Origin: Cinnamomum chago
Lineage: Eukaryota > Streptophyta > Magnoliopsida > Laurales > Lauraceae
Length of the DNA stretch: 64,000 nucleotides
Assembly: GCA_038049695.1 (NCBI GenBank)
Contig: CP142451.1
Coordinates: 46,511,001-46,575,000 of the forward strand
Direction of reading: 5' to 3'
Positions 1 to 10,619 of this stretch are shown here, one piece after another; within the stretch, counting starts at the first letter, position 1, and every line of letters begins with the position of its first letter. The position numbers were made by a program, and so were the translations under genes. Under the pieces are notes generated by a model. That model made no database searches. It saw nothing but the letters and a program-made list of their open reading frames with translations, and was not told where the DNA came from.

Positions 1-920
1 CCAAGATTCTGAAGTACCAGTTGCAAAACTAACTTCAGAAATAAGTAACTCAATCATACCTGAGGTCTTCTTAGACAGATATTCTGGACAATTCCTTTTC
101 CAATGTCTTGTCTTACCACAATGGAAACACTTTCCTTTTACTCCCATACCCTTAGCCTTGGCCATACTACCATTAGGACCATTCTCCACCTTAGGACCGT
201 TCGGAACTGATTTCTTCTTGCCTTTCCGCCCTTTGCCTTTCGGTTTGGACTTGGCAAATGACTTTTCTGTCATTAGGGCAGTTGGCTTCTTCTTCATAAT
301 CCCTTCAGTCACCACCAGCTGACTAGAAAGCTTAGCTAGAGTCAAATTCATCTTATTCATATTATAGTTGACTTTGAATTTGTTGAATGACTCTGGTAGT
401 GACTCAAGGATTATGTCAATCTACGATTCTGCATCAATCGCAGCCCCCAGTACATCTAACTCATTCAATGAGTCCATCATTTTCAACATGTGGTCCTGTA
501 CTGGTGTGCCTTCAGCCATCTTGGTGCTTATAAGCACCCTCATAGCAGCCTGTCTAGCAGGCCTGCCCTATTCCGCAAACATCTCCTTTAAGTTTGATAT
601 AATATCATATGCAGTCTTAAAGGATTGATGTTGGTGTTGCAAAACACTAGACATGGATGCCTGTATGTAACATCTGGCCATCTCATCATCTTTGGCCCAC
701 TTGGTGTAAAGTTCCTTTTCTTCTTGTGATGCTTCTGGCAATGGCTCATCAAGGGGGGTTTGGTAAGGACATATTTATATCCTGAAGCTGTTAGGACTAT
801 ATCCAGGTTCCGTTTCCAATCTACATAGTTGGATCCCACCAACTTATTCTGGTTGAGGATGGTCGCAAGTGGATTGAAAGTATTTGAATTCATGCTTGAA
901 ATACTGTAGCACATAACCAT
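1..920 (-). pseudogene. gag: copia gag polyprotein, N-terminal part, frameshifted
   Basis: Structural Gag protein that would form the virus-like particle. The most likely start is the Met at about 893 (MNSNTFNPLATILNQ), not the upstream Met at 920. The first segment has the copia gag signature DWKRNLDIVLTASGYKYVL and then breaks at a frameshift near 755. Homology continues in other frames through LKEMFAE, KMAEGTPVQDHMLKMM, LPESFNKFKVNYN and a Lys-rich stretch. A CCHC zinc knuckle (CFHCGKTRHWKRNC) lies at 88-129. At least one in-frame stop follows LKEMFAE near 570 and another precedes IDIILESLPES near 420. The copy is not functional. The family call is secure from the gag motif plus the knuckle. 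Confidence 0.85.
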
Positions 921-2637
921 ACATTCAATTAATGAGTTTAAATAACATTAGGGTTTAGTATTCTACCAAATTTATATGGAATCCTCATAACCACTAAATT
1001 CAAAGTACATCGGAATCCTAATCTCCGGGGTATACCTCGGGGAGTGCAAATACCACCTACATTGGTGCGGATCAAAGTTGGTCAAAATTAGGATTAAGAT
1101 TAACTATCCATGATCCCCCTCCATTCATTATTATCTAGGTATCTCATACCAAATAATGAATGACTCCTGATTACTTTGGTTTCTAAAATAAATGAGGCAA
1201 ATCCTTGGGGATACTACATTATTATTTTAGTTAAGTGTGACCCACCAACTAGCATTGCATGACAACCGTTGCGAGCAGCTCCTCCTTGGGGAGTGGGCCC
1301 CCGCCCCGTCTCACCAACACTATCCATAGGAGATCCATATCTAGTAACCAGACAAGTAAAAGCCTTCCGTGGGGAACGGCCATTCTCAAGATGGCGCGAG
1401 GCTAATACTTTCCTTACAATGGACCTATGGTGGAAAACCATGGGGATTTCTAAATATAAATGCCCCGCTCCTACTTAATATTTTAGAATTGAGGATTTCC
1501 TTGTAAGGTATTAGGGCCCACATATATATGAACATCAAATCATCTCATGATATGATCAAAGATTGGTTCCAAGTCAAGTTATTTTAAGGAAAGTCCAATT
1601 TCTAAATTAGTGTTACCAATGTGTCCATCTCATGGGTCATCAACACTAATTAGAACTCTTTCCAAAAATTAATTTGATTTGACCAACTTTAGTAACTTGC
1701 TATGTTTGGATCAGATTTGGAAACATTCTAAATTAAGCATTCATTCATAAATAGAAAGTGCTAAAAATAGAAATTAGTCCTCTCCTCCACATGGCCCTAA
1801 TGGAATAGACTTCTTGGACTTCTAGACTTTCCAAAACTTTGGAATTCCTCAAACTCTTTGGCCAACTCCAAAACTCTTTTGGTAATCTTCAAGCTCTTTG
1901 ATTAGGAGTCCAACATTGCTTTCCTTCTTCGTCTCGGACATCGCCAGAATTTACAAATTTAGAAAAATTACATAAATTCTTATGCCTCGATTATGAGACT
2001 TACATGGTAATCTAAACATGGAAATAAAAGGGCTATAGGAAAATTCATCATGCCTTGCCCTTTCACGGGAAACCAAGGAAACCATGATGCCCTTTACACT
2101 TAGCCTTAAAAAAACCAATAACCATAAATAGAAAGCAAAAGACTTGTGGGCCATATGGAGAGGACATGATCATCTGCAAGTTAGTATCTCATACAACCAT
2201 ACAAATCACTAAAACAGGCTGCCAAGTAATGCTGGAAAAATAAGATGTAAGAGAAGACCCGAAACTGAAAAAACAGTTTCTACAACATGCTGTGCAGAAG
2301 GCTTGGTCGACCGGCCAGGGGGCTCGGTCGACCGACCTGTAAGTCACCCGGTCGACCGAGCACGGGCCAGGTCGACCAGACTGACGAAAATCTGCAACCT
2401 GGGATTTTCTGTTTTGTGTCCATTCTTCACCAAATCACTTCCAAAGTGTTCCAATGGCTTCCTACCATCCTTCCATCATTATTAAACCATTTTGTGACTA
2501 TCCAAACACGAATCTACTATTAAACCAAGGAAATTCATCAAAACTGATCCTTACATAGCCCTTGCTTCATCTTCTTCGCATCTCATGTAAAGATTAGAGC
2601 AAGCTTACTGATCTAACATGATTAGAGATGAGGTATG
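921..2637 (-). other. copia 5' leader, unusually long
   Basis: About 1.7 kb lie between the primer-binding site and gag with no open frame of note. Short frames on both strands here have no recognisable similarity. The stretch is AT-rich except for a GC-rich block at 2295-2390 that holds four copies of GGTCGACC. Copia leaders are usually much shorter. I cannot exclude an insertion inside it, but I saw no LTR ends or duplicated target site. Confidence 0.6.
2305..2377. repeat. palindrome cluster A: four GGTCGACC
   Basis: GGTCGACC occurs at 2305-2312, 2326-2333, 2350-2357 and 2370-2377, with GC-rich spacers of 12 to 16 bases in an otherwise AT-rich leader. In the element's own sense the cluster lies about 260 bases downstream of the primer-binding site, before gag. 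It is analogous to the palindrome clusters inside the chromovirus LTRs of this window, although the element is from a different superfamily. Confidence 0.9.
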
Positions 2638-2649
2638 GCTCTGATACCA
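2638..2649 (-). other. primer-binding site (initiator Met tRNA type)
   Basis: The minus strand reads TGGTATCAGAGC, the usual plant PBS complementary to the 3' end of initiator methionine tRNA. It sits two bases inside the LTR end (minus-strand CCAACA at 2657-2652), which fixes that boundary and the orientation of the element. Confidence 0.9.
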
Positions 2650-2651
2650 AT

Positions 2652-4426
2652 TGTTGGAAGTAGGTGGGCCTTCCAGACACATTTGAAAAACTTTTGACCC
2701 GCTTGATGCAGGGATCAACTATCTAAAAGGCAACAAACCCAATCCAGGATGCATTCCCTTAAACTCATAAACCATGTACAGCAATATATCCTATCTAGAA
2801 GATAGAAAACAACACCTAAACATGCAACAACGAAATCCACAACATACAAGGATGTAGATTATACCTTTGGAGCTTAGTTGTGCTCTAATGGAGAATTTGA
2901 ATTCTTTCTTTGATGATGAACACCTTCACTAATCAAATTAGAATCTCCAACACCTTTTGATCTTCCACGCTATGACCTGTATCAGATTCTCTTTTCTCAA
3001 GAAGATGGTGGAATCTCCAAGAGAAAAACCCTAGAGGAAACTAGAAGAGAAACTAGAAGAGGGAGAGGAAGAGAGGTATGCAACTCTTGCACTAGGGATC
3101 TTGGGCATGAATTCCAAGATGGGATCATGCATTGGGGACATCCAAGGGCTCTTCTCTCCTCCTTAATTTTATAGCATTCAAGCCACCTCCTCTTACTAAT
3201 TGAAATAGAAGTCTTACTTCCACTACAATTAGTTGCTTACTAAATCACAATTAGAAGTCTTACTTCAAATATGATTAGTAACTTCCTCTTTTACTAATTA
3301 AAATCGAAGTCCTACTTCCATTAATAATTAGTAACTTACTATTACCACTATTAGAAGTCTCACTTCAAATAGAAATAGTAACTTTCTATCTCTATTCAGA
3401 GTTCTACTATAATTAGTATCTTTCTAATATCTTGGGCTAGTGTGGGGACCACTAGGGATTCCTAAGAAGGCTGGCTCCAATTGGGACACTCGACCCAAAA
3501 TCTCATGTGCAATTTGGGCCCACAGTTAATTGCAAATAACTCCACTATATAAATACAACTGAACTCTAGTCTTAGGAATATATTACAATGAAGACCCTAA
3601 ACTTCCTCAGTACCACAAGTAGGCCCCTCTATCAATATCCATGGATCAATTGGACCTGTCCACCAAATTAGATCCATATCTTATTATCCTTGAGCCCTAA
3701 TTAATTATAATGATCATTTGGTACCGATCCAATTAACTCTTAATTGGAATTGGTGCACACTTACCAATGATAAATCCAATAATTGGCACAAGGGGATATT
3801 AAAGATAGATTCCATCTTGACCATTGAATGTTCCCACAGCTCTACTACCACGTACGCAAATCACCGAGGTGTTGACCTACAATTGGCCTCACTCATTCGT
3901 GACTCAAAGCAAATGAATAGATAAAAACTTGAGTTCATTAATGTCTCAGGATTATGAGCCTATTGTTAGGGAATTATGAGAGCAGACCTTAAAGTAAAGA
4001 CAGTGTATATAAGGTGCTTCTCATGGTCCTTCAATACATCCAATGTACCAGCACCATGATCCAGAATCTTACATTCTGATGATCAAGACAAATCACACTA
4101 TCTCATAGTGATCAAAGTACTGCAACCTTGTCAGATGAGATGCCCAATCTCATCACTGGTTGTGAAGATATTTAAGTATAAGATTTGTAATACATGTCTC
4201 CTGTATGTGGATCTCATCCACACACATATATTACATCTAGTATACTTGTGGACTCCGATTCATCTCATGAATCATTATGTCATTCGTATTGGTTATGTGC
4301 AAACAAGTAATAAAACACCATTCATGTCTTGAAAGGAAAACAATAATATATATTGAGAAATAAAGAAATTAATCAATTTATTCATCATATATTGGTATTG
4401 AGACCATAAAACTAACAAATTTGACA
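2652..4426 (-). mobile_element. copia 5' LTR
   Basis: The inner end is well defined: plus-strand TGTTGG at 2652 next to the PBS. The outer end is inferred at 4426 (plus-strand TTTGACA, giving TG...CA on the minus strand), where homology to Tat integrase begins. An alternative outer end is 4342 (AAAACA). A second copy of 2652 to about 4180 is found at 38134-39673 in the same orientation. The TG...CA ends and length of about 1.8 kb fit a plant copia LTR. Confidence 0.75.
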
Positions 4427-5259
4427 TTGCTTTGTTGCGTCATGTCATTTTGCAAAGATACCCTTAAGGAAGGAATTTGTACTTCCAAAGAGACAACAAC
4501 TTCGCATCCATAGACCAAAGAGAATGGTATGTTATGGGTTGGTCCTCGAACGGTGGTTCGATAAGCCCACAAAACTTTAGGTAGTTTGTCGCCCCAGTCT
4601 CTTTTGTAACTAGAGACCATTTTCTTGAGTATTTTACAGAGTGTCTTGTTGAAGGCTTCTGCTAGTCTGCTTGTTGCCAGATTATATGGAGTCGAAGGAC
4701 AACTTTGGATTTTGTACTTGTCGCAGAACCTGTAGAATCTGTGATCCCGTAATTGTAGTTCGTTATCATGGATGAATCTTTTAGGTATGCCAAAGTGACA
4801 GATAATGTTGGTGTGCAAGAATTGAAGGACTGATGAAGTCTTCATTTCGCTGAGCGCAAATGCTTTTGGCCACTTGGAGAAATAATCTGTATGGGCGAAG
4901 ATGAAGCTATGTCCTTTGCTTGATGGGGGAGAGATAGGACCTATGATGTCCATACCCCAGGCTTGGAAAGGCCATGAGATTGCTATACGATGTAACCATT
5001 CAGGAGGCATGTGGATATAATCTCCATGAATTTGGCATTGTTGGCAGCGTTTAGCAAATTGCATTGCGTCAGCCACCATGGTAGGCCAATAATAACCTAA
5101 CCTTTTTATTTGATCGTAGAGCTTAGGACCAGCCTGATGAGCTCCACAAAGACCAGCATGTACTTCTTTGAGAGTTTCTTCGGCCTCTTGTTGTGACAAG
5201 CGGCACAAAAGTACTCCGTTGAAGGATTTCTTGTAAAGTCGTTTTGAAGGAATATCCAA
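4427..5259 (-). pseudogene. Tat-1 integrase, C-terminus cut off
   Basis: Integrase joins element cDNA to the host chromosome. From 5259 leftwards the zinc-binding region is visible (HAGLCGAHQAG, then CQQC). The catalytic core follows with the first Asp in WGMDIIGPISPPSSKGHSF, the second in RFIHDNELQL and the Glu in LAEAFNKTLCKILKK. The frame stays open to about 4378, but Tat similarity ends after SLRVSLQND near 4430. The last 16 or so residues are therefore probably copia LTR sequence read through. The C-terminal DNA-binding domain is missing. Confidence 0.85.
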
Positions 5260-5319
5260 ATGAAAGTTTGGGGCTCGTCTTTGAATGCTTACCCGCTCTT
5301 TTGGATCTTCAGGTAGGAT

Positions 5320-5960
5320 TCAGAACATAATGTAATCAATGAACGGATCCCTCCAGTCGCCGATCGGAGGTTTGAGGATGGACATCCGACTTCCAACCAC
5401 TTGGTGGCATTCAGCAATTGCTTGGTGTGTGTTAAGAGGAGGGAGAATCATTCTTTGACACACTATAATTTGCATGTTTTTCCCTTCTTGGATTGCCATA
5501 GACGTATCAAGTCCAACTAGGGCATCTGCACGGATGTTTTCACCTCTGAGGATGTGGGTGATGTGACAGATGCCGAACTTTTGTCGAAGCGATTGCGCCT
5601 TATTGTAGCAAGGTAACAAATCGGGCTTCCTGACCTCAAATTTTTGATTCATCTGGTTGACGATCAGTTGAGAGTCCCTAAAGGCTTCCAGCACGATGAT
5701 GCCAGATTCGAGGGCGAGTTACAATCCCACAATCAAGGCTTGTTACTCAGCTGCATTGTTTGAACATGGTTCCAGTAGCAAGAAAGTGTGTGGAATCATG
5801 TATTTTTTGGGGCAAACAAAGAGGATGCCAATTCCCGATATTTGCTTTCCTTTTTCATTCTCATGGTTGTGTCGTCAAAGTACATGTCCCAGGAAGCATT
5901 AGATAGGGAAGTCTCCACAGTGTAGATCGGTTCATCTGGGAGACCATCCCTGAGTGGAGA
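5320..5960 (-). pseudogene. Tat-1 additional RNase H (aRNH)
   Basis: The open frame 5694-5320 holds the C-terminal half of a second RNase H: DSQLIVNQMNQKFEVRKPDL, then ITHILRGENIRADAL. The Asp in RDSQLIVNQ and the late Asp in NIRADAL match conserved positions of this fold. The N-terminal half continues to about 5940 in other frames. Its place between the first RNase H (right) and integrase (left) is that of the extra RNase H of Tat elements. At least one stop or frameshift divides it. Confidence 0.75.
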
Positions 5961-5978
5961 GTCTTTAGGCAATGGGTG

Positions 5979-6424
5979 CTATGCAAGAAAGTCTGCTAAA
6001 GCTTGGCCTTTGATTGCTTTTTGTGGTACATACCTAATATCGAATTGCGACAGAAGCATGGACCATTTTGCCAATCGGGCATATTGAGAGAACCTGCTTT
6101 TGTGACAAGGAACTTTAAGAGATTGATCCTTGAAATCAAGTACACTTTGTTGGACAGCAAATAGTGACGTAACTTTTGTGCGGCGAACATCACTGCAAGG
6201 CATTCTTTTTCGACTGGAGAGTAGCGATGCTCTGCACCTACCAACATGTGGCTGAGGTAATAGAGAGTAGCTTCTTTTCCCTCGTCGTTTTCTAGTGCTA
6301 GTAGAGCTCCCAAAGAGTAATCTAGAACTCTTATGTACAAATGAATGGTTTTCCAGTTGTGGGGGCAGCCAACACTGGAGGTCTGGTCAGGTATGTCTTG
6401 ATGTCTTGAAATGCGGCTCCACAT
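5979..6424 (-). pseudogene. Tat-1 RNase H (first copy)
   Basis: The RT-associated RNase H degrades RNA in RNA:DNA hybrids during reverse transcription. Visible motifs are LGALLALENDEGKEATLYY, SPVEKECLAVMFAAQKLRHY and, in a shifted frame, MLLSQFDIRYVPQKAIKGQA followed by LADFL. Two overlapping minus frames (6424-5996 and 6203-5979) carry the domain, so a frameshift lies near 6150-6200. It follows directly on RT. Confidence 0.85.
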
Positions 6425-7495
6425 TCAGCATCCCAAACAAAGTCCACACCTTTCTTCATTAACCGAGAGAATGGACGACACTTCCCTGACAAATTGGAGA
6501 TGAACCGTCGAATGTATGCCAACCTTCCTTGGAGCCCTTTTAGTTCTCTTAGGGTTATTGGAGATGGCATTTCTAGGATAGCCTTGACTTTGGTGGGGTC
6601 AAGTTCTATTCCGGCTTTCCGAACTATGAATCCGAGGAACTTACCCGAGCATACACCGAAGAAGCATTTTAGTGGATTCATCCTTAGTTTGTGTTTGTGA
6701 AGTCGGAGGAAGACTTCTCGAAGATCTTTGAGATGGTCTTCTTTTCTTCGGCTTTTGACGGTGAGGTCATCAACGTAACATTCGATCGTCTTGTGCTGCA
6801 TATCTTGGAATATCTTCACCATAGCCCTCTGATATGTTGCACCAGTATTTTTCAGACCAAATGGCATGACAGTGTAACAATACACGCCAAATGGAGTTCG
6901 AAATGATGTATGTCTTTCATCTTCAGGATGCATCTTTATCTGATTGTAACCAGAGAAGCCATTCATGAATGTCATTCGCTCAAATTCGCAGGTGTTGTCG
7001 ATCATCACCTCCAGTATGGGGAGCGAAGATTCATCTTTAGGGCATGCACTATTCAGGCCTCTATACTCAATACAGACCCTGATCCGCCCATTTTTCTTTG
7101 TCACAGGGACGATGTTGGAAAACCATTCAGGATGCTATTCCTTCCCTGATGAAGCCAACGCTTTTGAGTTTTTGAACTTCTTGTTCAATTTTGTCCATCA
7201 CATCAGGATGGAATCTTCTTTGGCCTTATTTGACAGGCTTGATATCTTTTTGCAGATTAAGTTTGTAGACTGCTATTTTGGGGTTTAAGCCAGGCATTTC
7301 AGCGTAAGACCTTGCAAAACTATCAACGAACTCATGAAGAAAAACGATATACTCGGGTAACTCATCATCCTTTATATTCTTACTTATGAATACAGGACGT
7401 GGGTTATCAGGTGTTTGCAAGTCTATTTTTTTAACAGGATCTTCTGTTGAAAGGTTTGAAAGTGGCTCCTCCACAATGTTTTGGGAGGCTTCCAA
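6331..7495 (-). pseudogene. Tat-1 reverse transcriptase
   Basis: The N-terminal part is at 7495-7226 (DNPRPVFISKNIKDDEL, then SYAEMPGLNPKIAVYKLN), a typical Tat RT lead-in. The fingers-palm part is at 7104-6331 (RIRVCIEYRGLNSACPKDE, FGLKNTGATYQRAM). The catalytic motif is YVDD in ECYVDDLTVKSRRKEDHL. The two frames are split by a stop and frameshift between 7105 and 7225. The thumb and connection run into RNase H (LPGRL region replaced by LKGLQGRLAYIRRFISNLSG). Confidence 0.9.
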
Positions 7496-8580
7496 CTCAA
7501 CAAGACCTTCTGGAGTTCTAATGGCATTTACAGACCAAGGCTCTGCTTTTGTCCATGGGTCTTCTTGATCGGTACTCTTCTCGAGACTTGCAATGAGATG
7601 ATCCTAATCACCTGTTGAAACTGGGTCGAAGTAGGGTACTTCTTTTGGAGATGATGGTTCTTCTGGGTTAAAAAATCATGCGTCTGTGTCATCGGACAAT
7701 TCTTCTTCACTGTCCGAGAAATCATACCAATTGGAGGAGCTTCCTAGATCCTTGACAGGTGACTCCTCAAAGAGATATCCAAGGAGATCAATGTCTTTAT
7801 GGACACGAGATGTTGAGGCTTGGTCGGCAAAACGACTTTGCAGCCTTTGTGTCAACTATCTCATGGGAGTATCAGGATCATACCCCAACCCGTATGAAGA
7901 TTTGACTATATGACGATAGAGTTTCCAATCCTCCAGTTGACTTTTGGTCGGGATGGGTTCCAATGGTGTGAGAATACCACGGCCACCTCCCAAACTGATT
8001 GGATTCTAAGCATCATAGCCCATTTTCTTCATGATAGCTTGTGCCATTGGACTATACAGGAATAGTTGAGGCATACGTTCATTTTGGAAAGGTTCAAGCG
8101 AAGAATTTGATGAAGAGGCTTCCGATCTATGGAAGAAGATTGTCTTTTCTTCTGCCGAATTTACCGGAACAACGAAGGAGGCAGATGTAGGGTCTTCTAC
8201 GTCGGCAGGTGTCTCCAATGGAGTGAGAGCGGGCTGAACTTACTGAGTGTCAGCTTGGCTCGACGCTGTGTCATCTTCTGGCTCTGAATCCGAATATGCA
8301 TCATGCATAATAGACATAAAGGAAACATTGAACTTGCCCCCAGCCTTTTGTTTTGTCTTCTTTGCTTTGGTGGTGATTACCAAAGGCTTTGAAGATTTGA
8401 GAGAGACAATGAAGGGAGAATGACTGCTCTTTTCAGATTTGCTGGAAGGTTTTTTTTCTTTCGATGATTGCTAAGGAGCCTTGCCCATATCTTTCTGGAG
8501 ATTTTCGGCAAAGGGTGTTGTTTCTTCATCCTTTTCTTATTTTTCATCTTTATACATCTGAGCTTCTGATTTTGCCTATA
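7496..8580 (-). pseudogene. Tat-1 linker between protease and RT
   Basis: About 1.1 kb with short minus-strand frames (7725-7528 and 8218-8006). The second contains YSPMAQAIMKKMGYDA, which resembles the conserved linker upstream of RT in plant Tat elements. The rest is acidic and Ser-rich and shows no domain I can name. Several stops break it. Confidence 0.5.
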
Positions 8581-8830
8581 GGCTTTTAAGCGCTCCCATC
8601 ATATCCAAAGATGGATACAGACGTGTGACTCAACTTGCTATGTGGAAAACCCAACTCTTCGAGTGCCGAAGTAGAGATGGGGTTGAGTGCAGAACCTGGG
8701 TCGATCTGGACTCTATGTATTGACATTTCTTTGACGTACCCCGTGAAGTACAAGGGTCAGTTGTGCTTTGTCTCGCCTAGTAGGAGGTCATCCTTATCAA
8801 AGGCGATGGTTGCACTTGCTGCGTTTTGAA
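8581..8830 (-). pseudogene. Tat-1 retropepsin-like protease region
   Basis: The minus strand from about 8795 reads DDLLLGETKHN, stop, LYFTGYVKEMSIHRVQIDPG, then SALNPISTSALEELG. The DPGSALNP motif stands where the DTG/DSG of aspartic proteases is expected and is a form common in plant Tat/Athila elements. This protease would cut the Gag-Pol polyprotein. One in-frame stop precedes the motif. Confidence 0.65.
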
Positions 8831-10619
8831 CCGAGAGGCACTTAATGCTTGATCCCTCAATTTTTTTCTTTTCTTCCTTTTAGGAAGTACTTGATTTTTT
8901 AACCCTATAGTCCATTTCAATTTGTAGGACTTGTGGGGCATGTTTGTCGACATCCGCACTCAACCTTTGTAGTTCTGAAATGAGACTATCACGAGTTTGT
9001 GGAGACATTCGTAATAAGTCAAGGATGTGCAGTCATGCAGGTATGTGTTTGAAGTGCTCAATCAAGTTGTACTTGAAAGCCTCTTTCGGGCCTGCATTTT
9101 CATTATTGTTGGCTCTTGAGGCGTTTACAACTTGCTTTCCCGAAGGATTTACATAAGAAGAAGAAGGTTGGTTATAATTTTTGTGGTAATCCCGGCCAGA
9201 GCGAGTACCTCTACCAACTTCAAGATCTTCTAGAGAAGAGTCTTCCTTTGGAAGATCACTCTTGGGATCAAGGGGTTGATCCTTGTCATTTGCTGAAGAC
9301 GTCTCTGTAGCAGTATTGTCGTCTTCAGTGATCGCTTTGCACGGAGCATTTTTCGGGAATAAGTCTTGAACAGTATCTAGCAACTTCTCTTCTTCGTTGA
9401 GTAATTTATCGGTCTAGACATAGCCTATGAGGTCGGGTATCAGGGACAAGTTGACCAGATTTTCATTGAAGAAGTCTTCATTGGCAAGAGCTTCTTCAAG
9501 ATGATCAGTCAGAAAAGGCTTGAGTTCCGATGTCACAATTTCAGGAGACGAAGGCTGAGAAGATGATATCTCTATGGAAGTCACCTTAGGAGATGTAGCT
9601 TCAGAAGATATGCTACCGGACGTAATCTGAGAATCTGAGGCCTCGGCAGACGAAGCTTCAGGGGCATCACCATCCTAAACAATCGCATTTCAAGCAACCC
9701 TGATAGGAGATGCCTCTAGAATGCACTGTTGAAATCCAGACTCGTCTTCAGATGTGAGAGGATCATCAATCTAGCAGTTTTCTTCATTTTCTGGGGTTAC
9801 TGAGGAGATGTCTGTAAATTTTTTGGGATCTCTGGATCTGGATTTTGATTATGATGAAGCTCATTGAAATGATCCTGCCCCTGCTCTATGGCAAGACGTT
9901 GTAAGATTCTTGCATATTCTTTGAGATCGGGCATATGAGCCAAATCTCCTTTGTCATATGCTCCCTGTGGTTCATCAATGTTGGGTTCCACTAGAGCGCT
10001 TGCTTGTGCTGGATCAACAATATTTTTTTGAACAGCCTCTTGGTCTTCTTCATCATCAGACCAGGATCCTTGTGGCTGTAATGGGTTATACCAGATTATT
10101 GGCATAAGATGAGATTAGGGAATCCATTCATCATCGGAGAGGTATTCTCCTGTATCAAGGGATTCCTCCCACTCATTGGTATCACGGGACTCGTATCCAT
10201 CTATGGAGAATCCAATTACCGAGTTGCAAGAGTATGATGCCCCCTGCGTAGCTTCATTCCTTAGCTGTAATCACCAAGGGTGAATTTTCTTACTGCCTTT
10301 GAAGCCTTGGGAAGGGACTTCTTTGTTGCCCCCAGTGAAGCAATAGAAGAGGTCTTTTCCTTTTCAGGGACTTCTTGTTTCGGTTGAGCTTTCTCCTGCT
10401 GTTTGAGCTTGTGGAGTTGTTTCTTGGCTTGCCTTCGCTGTTGAGCGGTAGGCTTTGTTTTGACGATCTCCCAATTTTCATCTTCCAGGAGATCGGGATG
10501 CACCCTTATGGGTTGTCCGTCTGGTATTGGATAAGGAACCAATTACTGGGACGTTTGAGTCATTTGTATCACCTTGAAAGAAGTAGTGATCTTTTCCTTT
10601 GGTGACTTTGATGTTTGTC
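8831..10619 (-). pseudogene. Tat-1 region between gag and protease, low complexity
   Basis: Minus-strand frames at 9383-9033, 10105-9797 and 10542-10261 are acidic, Gln/Ser/Lys-rich and without a recognised domain. The first ends with RGTRSGRDYHKNY and NLIEHFKHIPA, patterns found just upstream of protease in Tat Gag-Pol. Stops separate the pieces. Nothing here suggests a captured gene. Confidence 0.5.

Larger units (their letters stand above)
1..4426 (-). mobile_element. Ty1/copia LTR retrotransposon, 5' half (gag, leader, PBS, 5' LTR)
   Basis: Read on the minus strand the order is LTR (4426 to 2652), primer-binding site (2649 to 2638), long leader, then a copia gag running off the window at base 1. 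The gag N-terminus (NKLVGSNYVDWKRNL) and a CCHC zinc knuckle are typical of Ty1/copia gag. The rest of pol and the 3' LTR lie outside the window. The element has probably inserted into the integrase of the Tat element to its right, because Tat homology stops at about 4427. A target duplication cannot be checked, as the other end is not present. Confidence 0.85.
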
